A stretch of DNA of 64,000 nucleotides from Changchengzhania lutea (GCF_006974145.1 NZ_CP039456.1:3782499-3846498), one strand, 5' to 3'. Numbered from the stretch's first letter, positions 34,736 through 43,020 are shown. Notes: generated by a model not told the origin, from the letters alone. Numbers and translations are program-made.

Positions 34736-34785
34736 TAGCATCTTTTAGCGTTATATTTAGCATTGTTTTTGTGGATGCTATTTTT
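34736..34785 (+). terminator. Possible terminator after pheT
   Basis: TAGCATC (34736-34742) pairs with GATGCTA (34774-34780) across a 31-base loop and is followed by TTTTT. The large loop makes this only a moderate candidate. Confidence 0.4.
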
Positions 34786-34879
34786 CAAATTTAAGAACTG
34801 ACCTATTCTTTATATATTCTTAAAACTGAAAATCGATTAACATTCCGTATCTTTAATTGACAATTAAAAACCTAAAGCT

Positions 34880-35116
34880 ATGACAGACTCAAATTATATA
34901 AAAATTTACACGGGTAATTTTATTGTGGTTCAAAGAATCATTCAAGATTTAAAAAAGCAGAATATTAACGCTATCATTAAGGACGAAACTGAATCTGGTC
35001 GTTTGGCAGGTTTTGGAGCCCCCATTCAAGGTCAGCAGGAAGTTTTTGTTAACAAAGACGAACTTGAAGAAGCAGTTTTAGTAGTTGAAAGTATTACTTC
35101 AAAAATTAAATCGTAA
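34880..35116 (+). CDS. DUF2007 domain protein (putative PII-like signalling fold)
   Basis: A 78-residue protein that is essentially one DUF2007 domain: IKIYTGNFIVVQRIIQDLKKQNINAIIKDE, then a Gly-rich stretch and QQEVFVNKDELEEAVLVVESI. These small proteins have a ferredoxin-like PII-type fold and are thought to act as signal sensors; no partner is known. The gene is alone, with a long terminator hairpin 30 bases after its stop. Confidence 0.88.
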   Translation: MTDSNYIKIYTGNFIVVQRIIQDLKKQNINAIIKDETESGRLAGFGAPIQGQQEVFVNKDELEEAVLVVESITSKIKS

Positions 35117-35146
35117 CATACTATAAATCAATATTTAATAAAAAAA

Positions 35147-35187
35147 AATAAGACCTCATTAATTATTTATATTAATGAGGTCTTATT
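35147..35187. terminator. Bidirectional terminator, 17-bp perfect stem
   Basis: AATAAGACCTCATTAAT (35147-35163) is perfectly complementary to ATTAATGAGGTCTTATT (35171-35187) around a 7-base loop. It separates the DUF2007 gene from the convergent ABC-F gene and is A/T-flanked on both sides. Confidence 0.85.
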
Positions 35188-35206
35188 ATATAAACCTATC
35201 TACATT

Positions 35207-36832
35207 TTAAGCCGTAACCGCGTACATTTTATCACGCAATTCTTTAATTTTTTTGTCTTGCATGTACTCGTCAAAGGTCGTATACCTGTCAATCACACCA
35301 TTTGGCGTTAACTCCACCACTCTATTGGCCACAGTTTGTGCAAACTCATGATCATGGGTGGTAAACAAAATAGTGCCTTTAAAGTTTTTAAGCGAATTAT
35401 TAAAGGCTGTAATACTTTCTAAATCCAAATGATTGGTAGGTTCATCCAGCATTAATACGTTTGCTCTTACCATCATCATTTTACTTAGCATACAGCGTAC
35501 TTTTTCACCTCCAGACAACACATTCGATTTCTTAAGTGCTTCCTCTCCACTAAAAATCATTTTACCTAAAAAGCCGCGAATATAAACTTCTTCGCGTTCT
35601 TCTTCAGTGGTTGCCCATTGGCGTAACCAATCTACCAGTGTTAAATTATTGTCAAAATATTCACTATTGTCTAACGGCAGGTATGATTGTGTCGTGGTTA
35701 TACCCCAATCAAAAGAACCAGCATCTGCTTTTTCGTTATTGTTCAAAATCTGATAAAACGCTGTTGTAGCTCTAGAATCACGAGAAAACACGACTACTTT
35801 ATCACCTTTGGCTAAATTTAAATGAATCTTCTTAAACAATACTTCGCCATCTGTGGAAGCTGCTAATCCTTCTATATTTAAGATTTGATCTCCTGCTTCC
35901 CTGTCGCGTTCAAATATGATAGCTGGATAACGACGACTTGTGCGCCTAATATCAGAGATATTAAGCTTATCAATCATCTTTTTTCTACTCGTTGCCTGTT
36001 TACTCTTTGCAACGTTTGCAGAAAAACGGCGGATAAATTCTTCTAGTTCCTTTTTCTTCTCCTCTGCTTTTTTGTTTTGCTGAGCGTGTTGACGTGCTGC
36101 TAATTGAGACGACTCATACCAAAAGGTGTAATTTCCTGAGAAGTGATTTATTTTCCCAAAATCAATATCAGAAATATGTGTACAAATAGCGTCTAAAAAG
36201 TGTCTATCATGCGATACAACAATCACACAGTTATCATAATTAGCCAAAAAGTTTTCTAGCCATGATATCGTTTCGTAATCCAAATCGTTGGTAGGCTCAT
36301 CCATTATCAACACATCTGGATTTCCAAATAAAGCCTGAGCCAGTAACACACGTACTTTCTGCTTACCATCTAAATCTGCCATTAAGGTATAATGAAACTC
36401 TTCCTTAATTCCTAAATTAGATAACATGGCAGCCGCATTACTATCTGCATTCCAACCATCCATTTCTTCAAATTTCACTTGCAGCTCTCCTATTTTATCA
36501 GCATTTTCGTCTGAATAATCTGCATAAAGGGCGTCAATTTCAGTTTTGATTTTATACAATGGCTTATTTCCCATCAAGATGGTTTCCAAAACGGTATGTT
36601 CATCGTATAAATTATGATCCTGTTCCAACACAGACATACGTTTACCAGCCTCTAGATGCACTTGTCCAGAAGTAGGTTCTTGCTTTCCTGAAATAATTTT
36701 TAGAAAAGTTGATTTACCAGAACCATTTGCGCCAATAATACCATAGCAATTGCCATTATTGAATGTCGTGCTCACTTCATCAAAAAGAATGCGTTTACCG
36801 AACTGAACCGATAGATTTGAAACTGATAACAT
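35207..36832 (-). CDS. ABC-F family ATPase (YbiT/YkpA-like)
   Basis: A 541-residue protein from the ATG at 36832 with two ATP-binding cassettes and no membrane domain, which defines ABC-F ribosome-associated factors. NBD1 has Walker A GANGSGKST and Walker B VLIMDEPTNDLD, but its signature region reads LDGKQKVRVLLAQAL rather than LSGGE. NBD2 has the signature LSGGEKVRCML and Walker B VLMLDEPTNHLD, while its Walker A position reads VVFSRDSRATTAF, lacking the GK(S/T). A charged linker (KKAEEKKKELEEFIRRFSANVAKSKQA) joins the two. Asymmetric cassettes of this kind occur in the YkpA/YbiT subfamily. The longer frame to 36895 has no support. Confidence 0.9.
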   Translation of the reverse strand: MLSVSNLSVQFGKRILFDEVSTTFNNGNCYGIIGANGSGKSTFLKIISGKQEPTSGQVHLEAGKRMSVLEQDHNLYDEHTVLETILMGNKPLYKIKTEIDALYADYSDENADKIGELQVKFEEMDGWNADSNAAAMLSNLGIKEEFHYTLMADLDGKQKVRVLLAQALFGNPDVLIMDEPTNDLDYETISWLENFLANYDNCVIVVSHDRHFLDAICTHISDIDFGKINHFSGNYTFWYESSQLAARQHAQQNKKAEEKKKELEEFIRRFSANVAKSKQATSRKKMIDKLNISDIRRTSRRYPAIIFERDREAGDQILNIEGLAASTDGEVLFKKIHLNLAKGDKVVVFSRDSRATTAFYQILNNNEKADAGSFDWGITTTQSYLPLDNSEYFDNNLTLVDWLRQWATTEEEREEVYIRGFLGKMIFSGEEALKKSNVLSGGEKVRCMLSKMMMVRANVLMLDEPTNHLDLESITAFNNSLKNFKGTILFTTHDHEFAQTVANRVVELTPNGVIDRYTTFDEYMQDKKIKELRDKMYAVTA

Positions 36833-36853
36833 ATAGGGTGTTTTTATTTTTTG

Positions 36854-36883
36854 CAAAAGTAAAAAATTCCTTTGGTTAGACGA
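36854..36883 (-). promoter_or_regulatory. Probable promoter of the ABC-F gene
   Basis: On the minus strand: TCG (one mismatch from TTG) at 36881-36883, 19 bases, then TACTTTTG at 36854-36861, which fits TAnnTTTG. It lies 22 bases upstream of the ATG at 36832. Confidence 0.5.
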
Positions 36884-37047
36884 AACATCGTGCATCTAAT
36901 TTTTAGGTTTATACGATATGGATGAGGCCATTATCATGAAATACAGTCTTTTAAAGCATTATTAACATTTAACAGCGTATTAACAGGTGTTTAGGGCTAC
37001 AAATTTTACTTTTGTTCTATATTAGTTTTATACATTTTGAGGGATCT

Positions 37048-38469
37048 ATGAAGATATATTATACATTACTACTCCTTATTCTGACAGTTTTTAGCTGCAA
37101 AAATGAGGTTGATACGCTAGAAGAAAATTATGCGTATTTAGGAGGGAAAATTATCAATCCTAATACAGATTATGTTATTCTATCTAAATCTGATGCGACT
37201 ATCGACACCCTGTTTTTAGATGCTAATGACCGTTTTATGCATAAAGTTGAAAACTTAGAGGCAGGACTATACAAGTTTTATCATGGTGGTGAGTTTCAGT
37301 TAGTATTGTTAGAACCAAGGGACAGTATTTTGTTTCGATTAAATACGCTGGATTTTGATGAATCCTTAGTATATACAGGTGATGGGGCGAAGAAAAACAA
37401 TTACCTCATCAATGATTTTTTAATGAATGAAAAGGAAAAAAAAACTATTTACAAACTCTCCCAATTGGATGCCGATGTGTACGAAAAAAAAGTAGACTCC
37501 ATTAAAAACAGAAAATTAGATAAACTAGCTAATTTTGAAACAAAATATGCTACCACAGGTTTATTCAACAAAATTGCGAAGGCCAATATAGATTATAGCT
37601 ACTATTATAGTAAAGAAATTTATCCTTTTTACCATTATGGGCAAAGCAAAAAAGAAATCCTAAATACACTGCCTAAAGGTTTTTATGATTACAGAAAAGA
37701 TATTAATTACAATGATGCCTTTTTAAAAGACTACTTTTATTATAATTCCTATCTCATATGGAATTTTAACAATCTAGCCCTACAGCGCCATTTTGACCAT
37801 TCAAATTCAAGTCGCTTTAATAAGCTGTCTTTGTGCTTTAACTTAGACAAATTTAAAATGATAGATAGTTTGGTGACTAATAAGGATATTAAAAACAACT
37901 TGCTTTATGACTATACTATGAGCTATTTAGCTAGGAGCAGAAATAATGAAAACAATACCGCAATTTTAAATGCGTATTTAAGTAAAAGTACGAATGAAGA
38001 ATCAAAAGCCATGGTAAAAAGGTTCACACGCGCTATAAATAATTTAAAGGAAGGTTCTCGTTTTCCTGAGATTTTTGTAAATGATTATAACGGTAATAAG
38101 CATGACGTAAATGCTTTAATTGATAGACCTACCGTTATAAGTTTCTGGACACACAGCTATTTTGACCATTTTAAGGAAAGTCATTATAAGATTAAAGAAC
38201 TTAGATTAAAATACCCCGAAGTAAAATTCATTAATATCAACATTGATGGCTATGATGTGACTACCAGTAAGCAATCTCTCCAATCTAACAGATTTAGTAT
38301 TAAGGACGAATATCAATTTGTAAATCCTAAGGAATCGATTGAATTGTTAGCCATACAACCTATGAATAAATCCATCATTATAGATAAGAATAAAATAATA
38401 GTAAATAACAATACGAATATTTTTTCACATAGTTTTGAAAAGCAACTACTTGGATTGATCAATAGGTAA
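37048..38469 (+). CDS. Lipoprotein with C-terminal thioredoxin-like domain lacking active cysteines
   Basis: A 473-residue protein from the ATG at 37048 with a lipoprotein signal (MKIYYTLLLLILTVFSC, Cys 17). The N-terminal ~110 residues form a small beta domain like those in front of Bacteroidota TlpA proteins; the middle is helical and rich in Lys, Tyr and Asn. The C-terminal ~130 residues begin GSRFPEIFVNDYNGNKHDVNAL and continue PTVISFWTHSYFDHFKESHYKIKELRLKYP, a thioredoxin-like layout in which the expected Cys-x-x-Cys position reads THSYFD. It is therefore unlikely to be a redox enzyme. Function unknown. Confidence 0.75.
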   Translation: MKIYYTLLLLILTVFSCKNEVDTLEENYAYLGGKIINPNTDYVILSKSDATIDTLFLDANDRFMHKVENLEAGLYKFYHGGEFQLVLLEPRDSILFRLNTLDFDESLVYTGDGAKKNNYLINDFLMNEKEKKTIYKLSQLDADVYEKKVDSIKNRKLDKLANFETKYATTGLFNKIAKANIDYSYYYSKEIYPFYHYGQSKKEILNTLPKGFYDYRKDINYNDAFLKDYFYYNSYLIWNFNNLALQRHFDHSNSSRFNKLSLCFNLDKFKMIDSLVTNKDIKNNLLYDYTMSYLARSRNNENNTAILNAYLSKSTNEESKAMVKRFTRAINNLKEGSRFPEIFVNDYNGNKHDVNALIDRPTVISFWTHSYFDHFKESHYKIKELRLKYPEVKFININIDGYDVTTSKQSLQSNRFSIKDEYQFVNPKESIELLAIQPMNKSIIIDKNKIIVNNNTNIFSHSFEKQLLGLINR

Positions 38470-38481
38470 CGAACGAAGTTT

Positions 38482-39285
38482 CTACAACTTATAATGCATC
38501 ATTAACATTTTTTCATAAACCTTATCTGGCAGTATCCGTTTTAGGACTATTGAAAATTTCTGCATAAACTCCCCTACTTTATAATGTCCTTTAGGATTTT
38601 TGGTAGTGATAATTTTATACACTGCTTTGGCCATAATATCCGGATCGCTCCCACTTTCAACGTGGGTATTCATGAGCTCTAAAGTTTTTCCGTAAGGCTT
38701 TCTATATGGTGAATCATCATATACAGGGGCATGAAATCTTCCAGCCGCTATATTGGTAGCAAAATCACCAGGGGCAACATTAGTCATATGAATATTGAAT
38801 GCTTTCAGCTCCATTCTAAAGGCCTCTGTCAATAATTCTAAGGCACCTTTGCTCGCACTATAAATACCACGATAAGGTAAGCCCATATAGCCGGCTATGG
38901 AAGTTACATTGATAATAAGTCCGGAATTTTGAAGTCGCATTTGTGGCAACACGGCTTTAATCACATTTATAGGGCCGAAAAAATTAGTATTAAAATTCGC
39001 TTTTATTTCTTCTTCGGGTATTTCCTCTATAGGCCCTGTAATACCAGCTCCAGCATTATTAATCACCACATCAAGCCTACCTTCTGCTTCTATAATACTT
39101 CTTACTGTATTTTTAATGGTTTCATTATTTTTTACATCCAACTTTAAAATAGGAAAAAGGCTGTCTTTGTAGTTGTCTGGATCTCTGCTGGTTCCATAAA
39201 CTTTGAAATTTTTGCCCAATAAAAACTCACCAATTGATTTTCCAATTCCAGAAGATCCGCCAGTGATTAAAACAACTTTTGACAT
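38482..39285 (-). CDS. Short-chain dehydrogenase/reductase
   Basis: A 267-residue classical SDR. The NAD(P)-binding TGGSSGIGKS (residues 7-16), the NNAGAG motif near 80, the catalytic Ser in NVTSIAGYMG and the YxxxK pair in YSASKGA near residue 153 are all present. A basic residue after the first strand (GTSRDPD) suggests NADP. The substrate is unknown. It is convergent with the lipoprotein gene and lies downstream of the SRP RNA terminators. Confidence 0.92.
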   Translation of the reverse strand: MSKVVLITGGSSGIGKSIGEFLLGKNFKVYGTSRDPDNYKDSLFPILKLDVKNNETIKNTVRSIIEAEGRLDVVINNAGAGITGPIEEIPEEEIKANFNTNFFGPINVIKAVLPQMRLQNSGLIINVTSIAGYMGLPYRGIYSASKGALELLTEAFRMELKAFNIHMTNVAPGDFATNIAAGRFHAPVYDDSPYRKPYGKTLELMNTHVESGSDPDIMAKAVYKIITTKNPKGHYKVGEFMQKFSIVLKRILPDKVYEKMLMMHYKL

Positions 39286-39360
39286 AAGATTTTAAAATTT
39301 TAGAGTTTAAAAATACAATAATTACGATGAGATATCATAAATCTGAACATCCAATAAACT

Positions 39361-39394
39361 AAAAAATCTTGATTAGCCGTGGCTTTCAAGATTT
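39361..39394 (-). terminator. Second terminator downstream of ffs
   Basis: AAATCTTGA (39364-39372) pairs with TCAAGATTT (39386-39394), with a nested AGCC/GGCT stem (39375-39384) inside the loop. On the minus strand a run of T follows. Together with the built-in terminator of the RNA it would isolate the downstream SDR gene from ffs. Confidence 0.7.
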
Positions 39395-39414
39395 GAGTTT
39401 GTTGTACAAAAAAA

Positions 39415-39508
39415 GGCAAGCTACCTACATCACACCGCTACGACCATTTACCTTTGCTTCGTTCCCGACCTGGAGGATTCAACAGGAGCTGGTTGTGTAG
39501 GACTTGCC
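39415..39508 (-). ncRNA. ffs: Bacterial small signal recognition particle RNA (4.5S)
   Basis: The minus strand carries the conserved SRP Alu-less hairpin: CAGGTCGGGAACGAAGCAA followed by AGGTAA forms the apical region that binds Ffh (GGAA-type tetraloop surroundings). The ends GGCAAG at 39508 and CTTGCC at 39415 pair, and further complementary blocks (CCTAC/GTAGG, ACACAACC/GGTGTG) complete a long hairpin of about 94 nt. A T run directly after the 3' end acts as terminator. The RNA with Ffh targets proteins to the membrane co-translationally. The exact 5' end is predicted from the promoter. Confidence 0.9.
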
Positions 39509-39513
39509 GAGTG

Positions 39514-39543
39514 CAAAGATACAAACTTTTAAAATTTTCACAA
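39514..39543 (-). promoter_or_regulatory. Consensus promoter of ffs
   Basis: On the minus strand: TTG (39541-39543), exactly 19 bases, TATCTTTG (39514-39521). This is a full match to TTG-N19-TAnnTTTG and places the start of transcription 5-6 bases later, at the 5' end of the RNA. Confidence 0.85.
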
Positions 39544-39597
39544 TCATTTTTTATACTGATTTTAAATAAATATCTTGCTTCAAAATTAAAGAGCATC

Positions 39598-40632
39598 ATG
39601 GCTGCATTCAAACATCTCACAATCATAATTTTAAGTAGTATTCTAATATCCTGTGGTTCAAATTCAGGAAAAAAGAATGCGGATTTTAAGATTATCACAA
39701 ATGCTGAAAAAGGAGATATCGCTATTGATGGGACTTTAAAACTTTCTATTCAAAATAAAAAAAACCATACAATAGATTCTATTGTATACACTTTGGACGG
39801 TAAAGTCTTAGCTGCGGAAACGCCACTGCTAAACTTTAAATTAGGTAAGCAAAGTATTATTGCCAAGGTGTTTTATAATAACGAACAGCAAACGGCTTCA
39901 ACAAACATTACTATTTTGAACGATGAGACTCCGAAAATTTTTACTTACCGTATTATTAACGAATACCCACACGATATAACATCGTACACACAAGGCATTG
40001 AGTTTTTTAACGATACGCTCTATGAAAGTACTGGGCAATATAAAGAATCGAAACTCAGAAAGATAAACTACCACACCGGTGAGGTTTTAAAAAATATTAA
40101 TTTGGCAAATGAATACTTTGGAGAAGGATTAACCATTCTCAATAATAAAGTATATCAGCTTACATGGCAAAAAGGAACTGGTTTTGTTTATGATGTGAAC
40201 ACCTTCGATAAGCTAAGCAGCTTTAAATATGGTAACAGTAAAGAAGGCTGGGGCTTGTGTAATAATGGTACTGTTATTTTTAAAAGTGATGGCACCGAGA
40301 AGATTTGGTTGTTAAACCCTGAAACATTAATAGAAGAAGAGTTTATACAGGTTTATACCAATAAGGGTAAAATAGTTGGCATTAATGAAATGGAATATCT
40401 CGATGGAAAAATTTATGCCAACCGTTACCAAAAAGATGGTGTTGCCATTATAAACCCAAAAAATGGTGCCGTGATTGGCGTGGTCGATTTTTCGCCACTA
40501 AAGAAACGCGTTACCCAACATGATGGTTTAGATGTATTAAACGGTATTGCCTATAACCCTACCACCAAAACGATGTTTGTAACCGGTAAACGCTGGGACA
40601 AACTATTTGAGGTAGAAATTATAGAAAAATAA
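39598..40632 (+). CDS. Glutaminyl-peptide cyclotransferase, plant/bacterial type, lipoprotein
   Basis: A 344-residue protein from the ATG at 39598 with a lipoprotein signal (hydrophobic stretch ending ILISC). After ~90 residues of beta-rich N-terminal domain it has a five-bladed propeller typical of glutamine cyclotransferase: HDITSYTQGIEFFNDTLYESTG, FGEGLTILNNKVYQLTWQ, KEGWGLCNNG, INEMEYLDGKIYANRYQKDG and DGLDVLNGIAYNP. It converts N-terminal Gln of exported proteins to pyroglutamate. Frames extending upstream into the ffs region are spurious. In Bacteroidota this enzyme acts on proteins whose signal peptidase site leaves Gln first, a pattern seen repeatedly in this window. Confidence 0.9.
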   Translation: MAAFKHLTIIILSSILISCGSNSGKKNADFKIITNAEKGDIAIDGTLKLSIQNKKNHTIDSIVYTLDGKVLAAETPLLNFKLGKQSIIAKVFYNNEQQTASTNITILNDETPKIFTYRIINEYPHDITSYTQGIEFFNDTLYESTGQYKESKLRKINYHTGEVLKNINLANEYFGEGLTILNNKVYQLTWQKGTGFVYDVNTFDKLSSFKYGNSKEGWGLCNNGTVIFKSDGTEKIWLLNPETLIEEEFIQVYTNKGKIVGINEMEYLDGKIYANRYQKDGVAIINPKNGAVIGVVDFSPLKKRVTQHDGLDVLNGIAYNPTTKTMFVTGKRWDKLFEVEIIEK

Positions 40633-40716
40633 TAAAACCCGCTTAAAGCACGCAACGCCTCCTAACCGTTTCTTTTTTTGTCTTGTTGATGATGTATAAG
40701 GTGCTTTTTTTTATAT

Positions 40717-40876
40717 GAACTCATCTTGACTTTTTGTGTTTAACCGAAAATGAGATGAAATTTGTCCAGATTAGGCACTTTTTGAAAGGCATAGCATCGC
40801 TACGGATAAAAAAAGTAACGAAATATGTGCAGATTTCGGCCATTTTTTAGGAAATAGAAAAAGTCAAGATGAGTTC
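40717..40876. repeat. 160-bp element with 19-bp perfect inverted ends
   Basis: GAACTCATCTTGACTTTTT (40717-40735) is repeated exactly, inverted, as AAAAAGTCAAGATGAGTTC (40858-40876). Inside, two imperfect copies of a GAAAT(T/A)TGT(C/G)CAGATT unit lie in the same orientation around 40755 and 40820. There is no ORF. TATA is present close outside both ends (40712-40715 and 40877-40880), which might be a short target duplication but is low complexity. It may be a MITE or a dispersed intergenic repeat family. Confidence 0.7.
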
Positions 40877-41041
40877 TATACACCAAAATTTACTTCAAGA
40901 CCCAAAGCTTAAAATAAACCCTGGTTTTTTTTAATTATAAATGAATTAAATTATTGTTTTTATTTAAAAAAAAAGCAGTGAATTTTCATAATTCATCACA
41001 ATTTCCCAATATTTCATTAAAAATATCCAAATATTTTAAGC

Positions 41042-41057
41042 TATGATAAAAGTCATA
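41042..41057 (+). promoter_or_regulatory. CRP/FNR-like palindrome TATGA-N6-TCATA
   Basis: Two 5-base inverted half-sites with a 6-base spacer, the geometry of CRP/FNR-family operators. A weak -7 box GACCTTTG (41079-41086) downstream would put the palindrome about 42 bases before the start of transcription, the position used by class II activation. Binding is inferred, not shown. Confidence 0.4.
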
Positions 41058-41112
41058 TTCTAAAATGAACTATACGCAGACCTTTGTAGTATAAATGTAA
41101 AACGACAAGGTC

Positions 41113-41724
41113 ATGTATCTATTCAATAAAAAACAAATTAATGTAGCAGCCGCTATAATAGTCACTTTTCTAGTTTCTCAATTGGGAAACGCACAACAAT
41201 TTAGCTTAGATAATAAAGAATCCTCCTTAATTGTACTTGGTACATCAAATTTACACGATTGGCATATTACTGCTGAAACGCATAAAGGGCTTATTCAGTT
41301 TAATGATATAAAAGCTTGTGGTATTGAAAAACTAAAAATCGCTGTTGTAGTTGAAAGCTTGAAAAGTGGAAAAAAATCCATGGACAAAAACACTTACAAA
41401 GCTTTACATAGTGACCGATTTGGAAAAATCACTTATGAGCTTACCGATATTAAGGACGTCACCAATAAATCCGATGGGAAGTTTCATATAACATCTTTAG
41501 GAAACCTCACTATTATGGATGTTACAAAGCCAATTTCTTTAGACTTAAGTGTCGACATTATAAAGAATAAAATAGTGGTCTCAGGGACTAAAAAAATCAA
41601 TATGACCGATTTTAATGTAAAACCTCCAACAGCATTATTTGGCACGATTACAACTGGTGAGGATGTCACTATCAAATTCACAACAATTTTTAAAGAACAA
41701 TCAATAATAACAATCAATTACTAA
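41113..41724 (+). CDS. YceI-family exported protein
   Basis: A 203-residue protein with a signal peptide (probable cleavage GNA|Q) followed by a YceI lipocalin-like beta-barrel: SSLIVLGTSNLHDWHI, MDKNTYKALHSDRFGKITYEL, LGNLTIMDVTKPISLDL and FNVKPPTALFGTITTGEDVTIKF. YceI proteins bind isoprenoid-type ligands such as quinones; some are induced under stress or respiration change. It is probably co-transcribed with the porin-like gene 10 bases downstream, and a second YceI protein lies beyond that. Confidence 0.9.
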   Translation: MYLFNKKQINVAAAIIVTFLVSQLGNAQQFSLDNKESSLIVLGTSNLHDWHITAETHKGLIQFNDIKACGIEKLKIAVVVESLKSGKKSMDKNTYKALHSDRFGKITYELTDIKDVTNKSDGKFHITSLGNLTIMDVTKPISLDLSVDIIKNKIVVSGTKKINMTDFNVKPPTALFGTITTGEDVTIKFTTIFKEQSIITINY

Positions 41725-41734
41725 ATCAATAATT

Positions 41735-43000
41735 ATGAAAACAATTTTAAAAAAATCAATATTACTAGGCATTATCTTAACTGGATTCAGTTTCTATGCT
41801 CAAAACAGGAGTTTAGACAACTATAGAGAACCCGATCAACGTGGCATTAATGTTTTTGAAGCCCCTAAGGATACACTAAGTACTTTTTCAGATGTTAAAG
41901 TACGCGTTGGAGGCTCTTCAACTTTACAATATCAATCTATAGATCACGAAAATTCAGGAGCTGTAGCTTTAAAAGAAATTGGAGGTAATTTTAACTTAGC
42001 AACCGCGAATTTAGATTTAGATGTCGCACTTTACGATGGTGTTAGAATGCACTTACGTACGTATCTGTCTTCACGTCACCACCCAGAACCTTATGTAAAA
42101 GGTGGTTATTTTCAAATTGACAAATTAGACTTCATCAGTGAAGGTTTTATGAGTGGCTTTATGAAGCATGCGACTATTAAAATTGGTCATATGGAAAACA
42201 ATTATGGTGATGCACACTTTAGAAGAAGTGACAACTCACAAACCATTTACAACCCTTTTGTAGGTAACTTAATTATGGATAGCTTCACTACAGAAGTTGG
42301 TGCTGAATTGTACTACCAATGTGATAGTGGCTTTTTGGGAATGGTCGGGTTTACAAACGGTAAATTAAACCAAGCTGTAGATAACCCGGATACTGGTGGT
42401 GCATCATTCTTAGCAAAAGTAGGTTATGATAAACAGTTTAATGACGACTTTAGATTCAGGCTAACAGGGTCTTTATATAATACAGGAGCTGTTAGAACAT
42501 CTTACTTATATAGTGCAGACCGTGCAGGCTCAAGATATTATTTAGTGTTAGAAGATGAAGATGCATCTACTTCAGGGAATTTTAGATCTGGACGTTATAA
42601 TCCTAATTTAAGAAACAACATTACAGCTATCATGTTTAACCCATTCATCAAATTTGGTGGCTTGGAGTTCTTCGGAACAATAGAAAGCGCAAAAGGTAAA
42701 GCGGATTCTGAAACAGAAGAACGAACTGCTAAACAGTTTGCTGGTGAGCTTATATACCGATTTGGTGACAGCGAAAACTTCTATTTAGGAACCCGTTACA
42801 ATAAGGTAGATGCTGAAGATGCAAACGATGGTGATATTGAAATATCAAGATTTCAAATAGGTGCAGGTTGGTTTATGACTAAAAACATATTACTGAAAGC
42901 TGAATATGTTACACAAAAACATGACGGCTATGGTACTGCTAGCATTTTTGACAAAGGTAAATTTAATGGTCTTATAGCAGAAGCTGTTATAAGCTTTTAA
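41735..43000 (+). CDS. Outer-membrane porin-like beta-barrel protein
   Basis: A 421-residue protein with a signal peptide (probable cleavage FYA|Q) and a repeated pattern of alternating hydrophobic and aromatic residues ending in Phe (LIAEAVISF), as in outer-membrane barrels. Segments such as HLRTYLSSRHHPEPYVKGGYFQIDKLDFI and IKIGHMENNYGDAHFRRSDN resemble Bacteroidota porins of unknown specificity. It is flanked by two yceI genes, so the three may serve one transport or respiratory function. A terminator follows at 43021. Confidence 0.8.
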   Translation: MKTILKKSILLGIILTGFSFYAQNRSLDNYREPDQRGINVFEAPKDTLSTFSDVKVRVGGSSTLQYQSIDHENSGAVALKEIGGNFNLATANLDLDVALYDGVRMHLRTYLSSRHHPEPYVKGGYFQIDKLDFISEGFMSGFMKHATIKIGHMENNYGDAHFRRSDNSQTIYNPFVGNLIMDSFTTEVGAELYYQCDSGFLGMVGFTNGKLNQAVDNPDTGGASFLAKVGYDKQFNDDFRFRLTGSLYNTGAVRTSYLYSADRAGSRYYLVLEDEDASTSGNFRSGRYNPNLRNNITAIMFNPFIKFGGLEFFGTIESAKGKADSETEERTAKQFAGELIYRFGDSENFYLGTRYNKVDAEDANDGDIEISRFQIGAGWFMTKNILLKAEYVTQKHDGYGTASIFDKGKFNGLIAEAVISF

Positions 43001-43020
43001 TTAAGTAGATTAATTTTTAG

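Larger units (their letters stand above)
40633..41112. other. Gene-free stretch with an inverted-repeat element and regulatory region
   Basis: About 480 bases without a convincing ORF. It contains AAAGCAC and GTGCTTT arms with a long loop and T run (about 40646-40711, possible but weak terminator), the 160-bp inverted-repeat element at 40717-40876, an A/T-rich tract, and the palindrome at 41042-41057 in front of the yceI gene. Confidence 0.7.

Noticed and set aside
39454-39597. N-terminal extension of the glutaminyl cyclase ORF
   Set aside because: It lies antisense over the SRP RNA and its promoter and encodes no signal sequence; the ATG at 39598 gives a proper lipoprotein signal.
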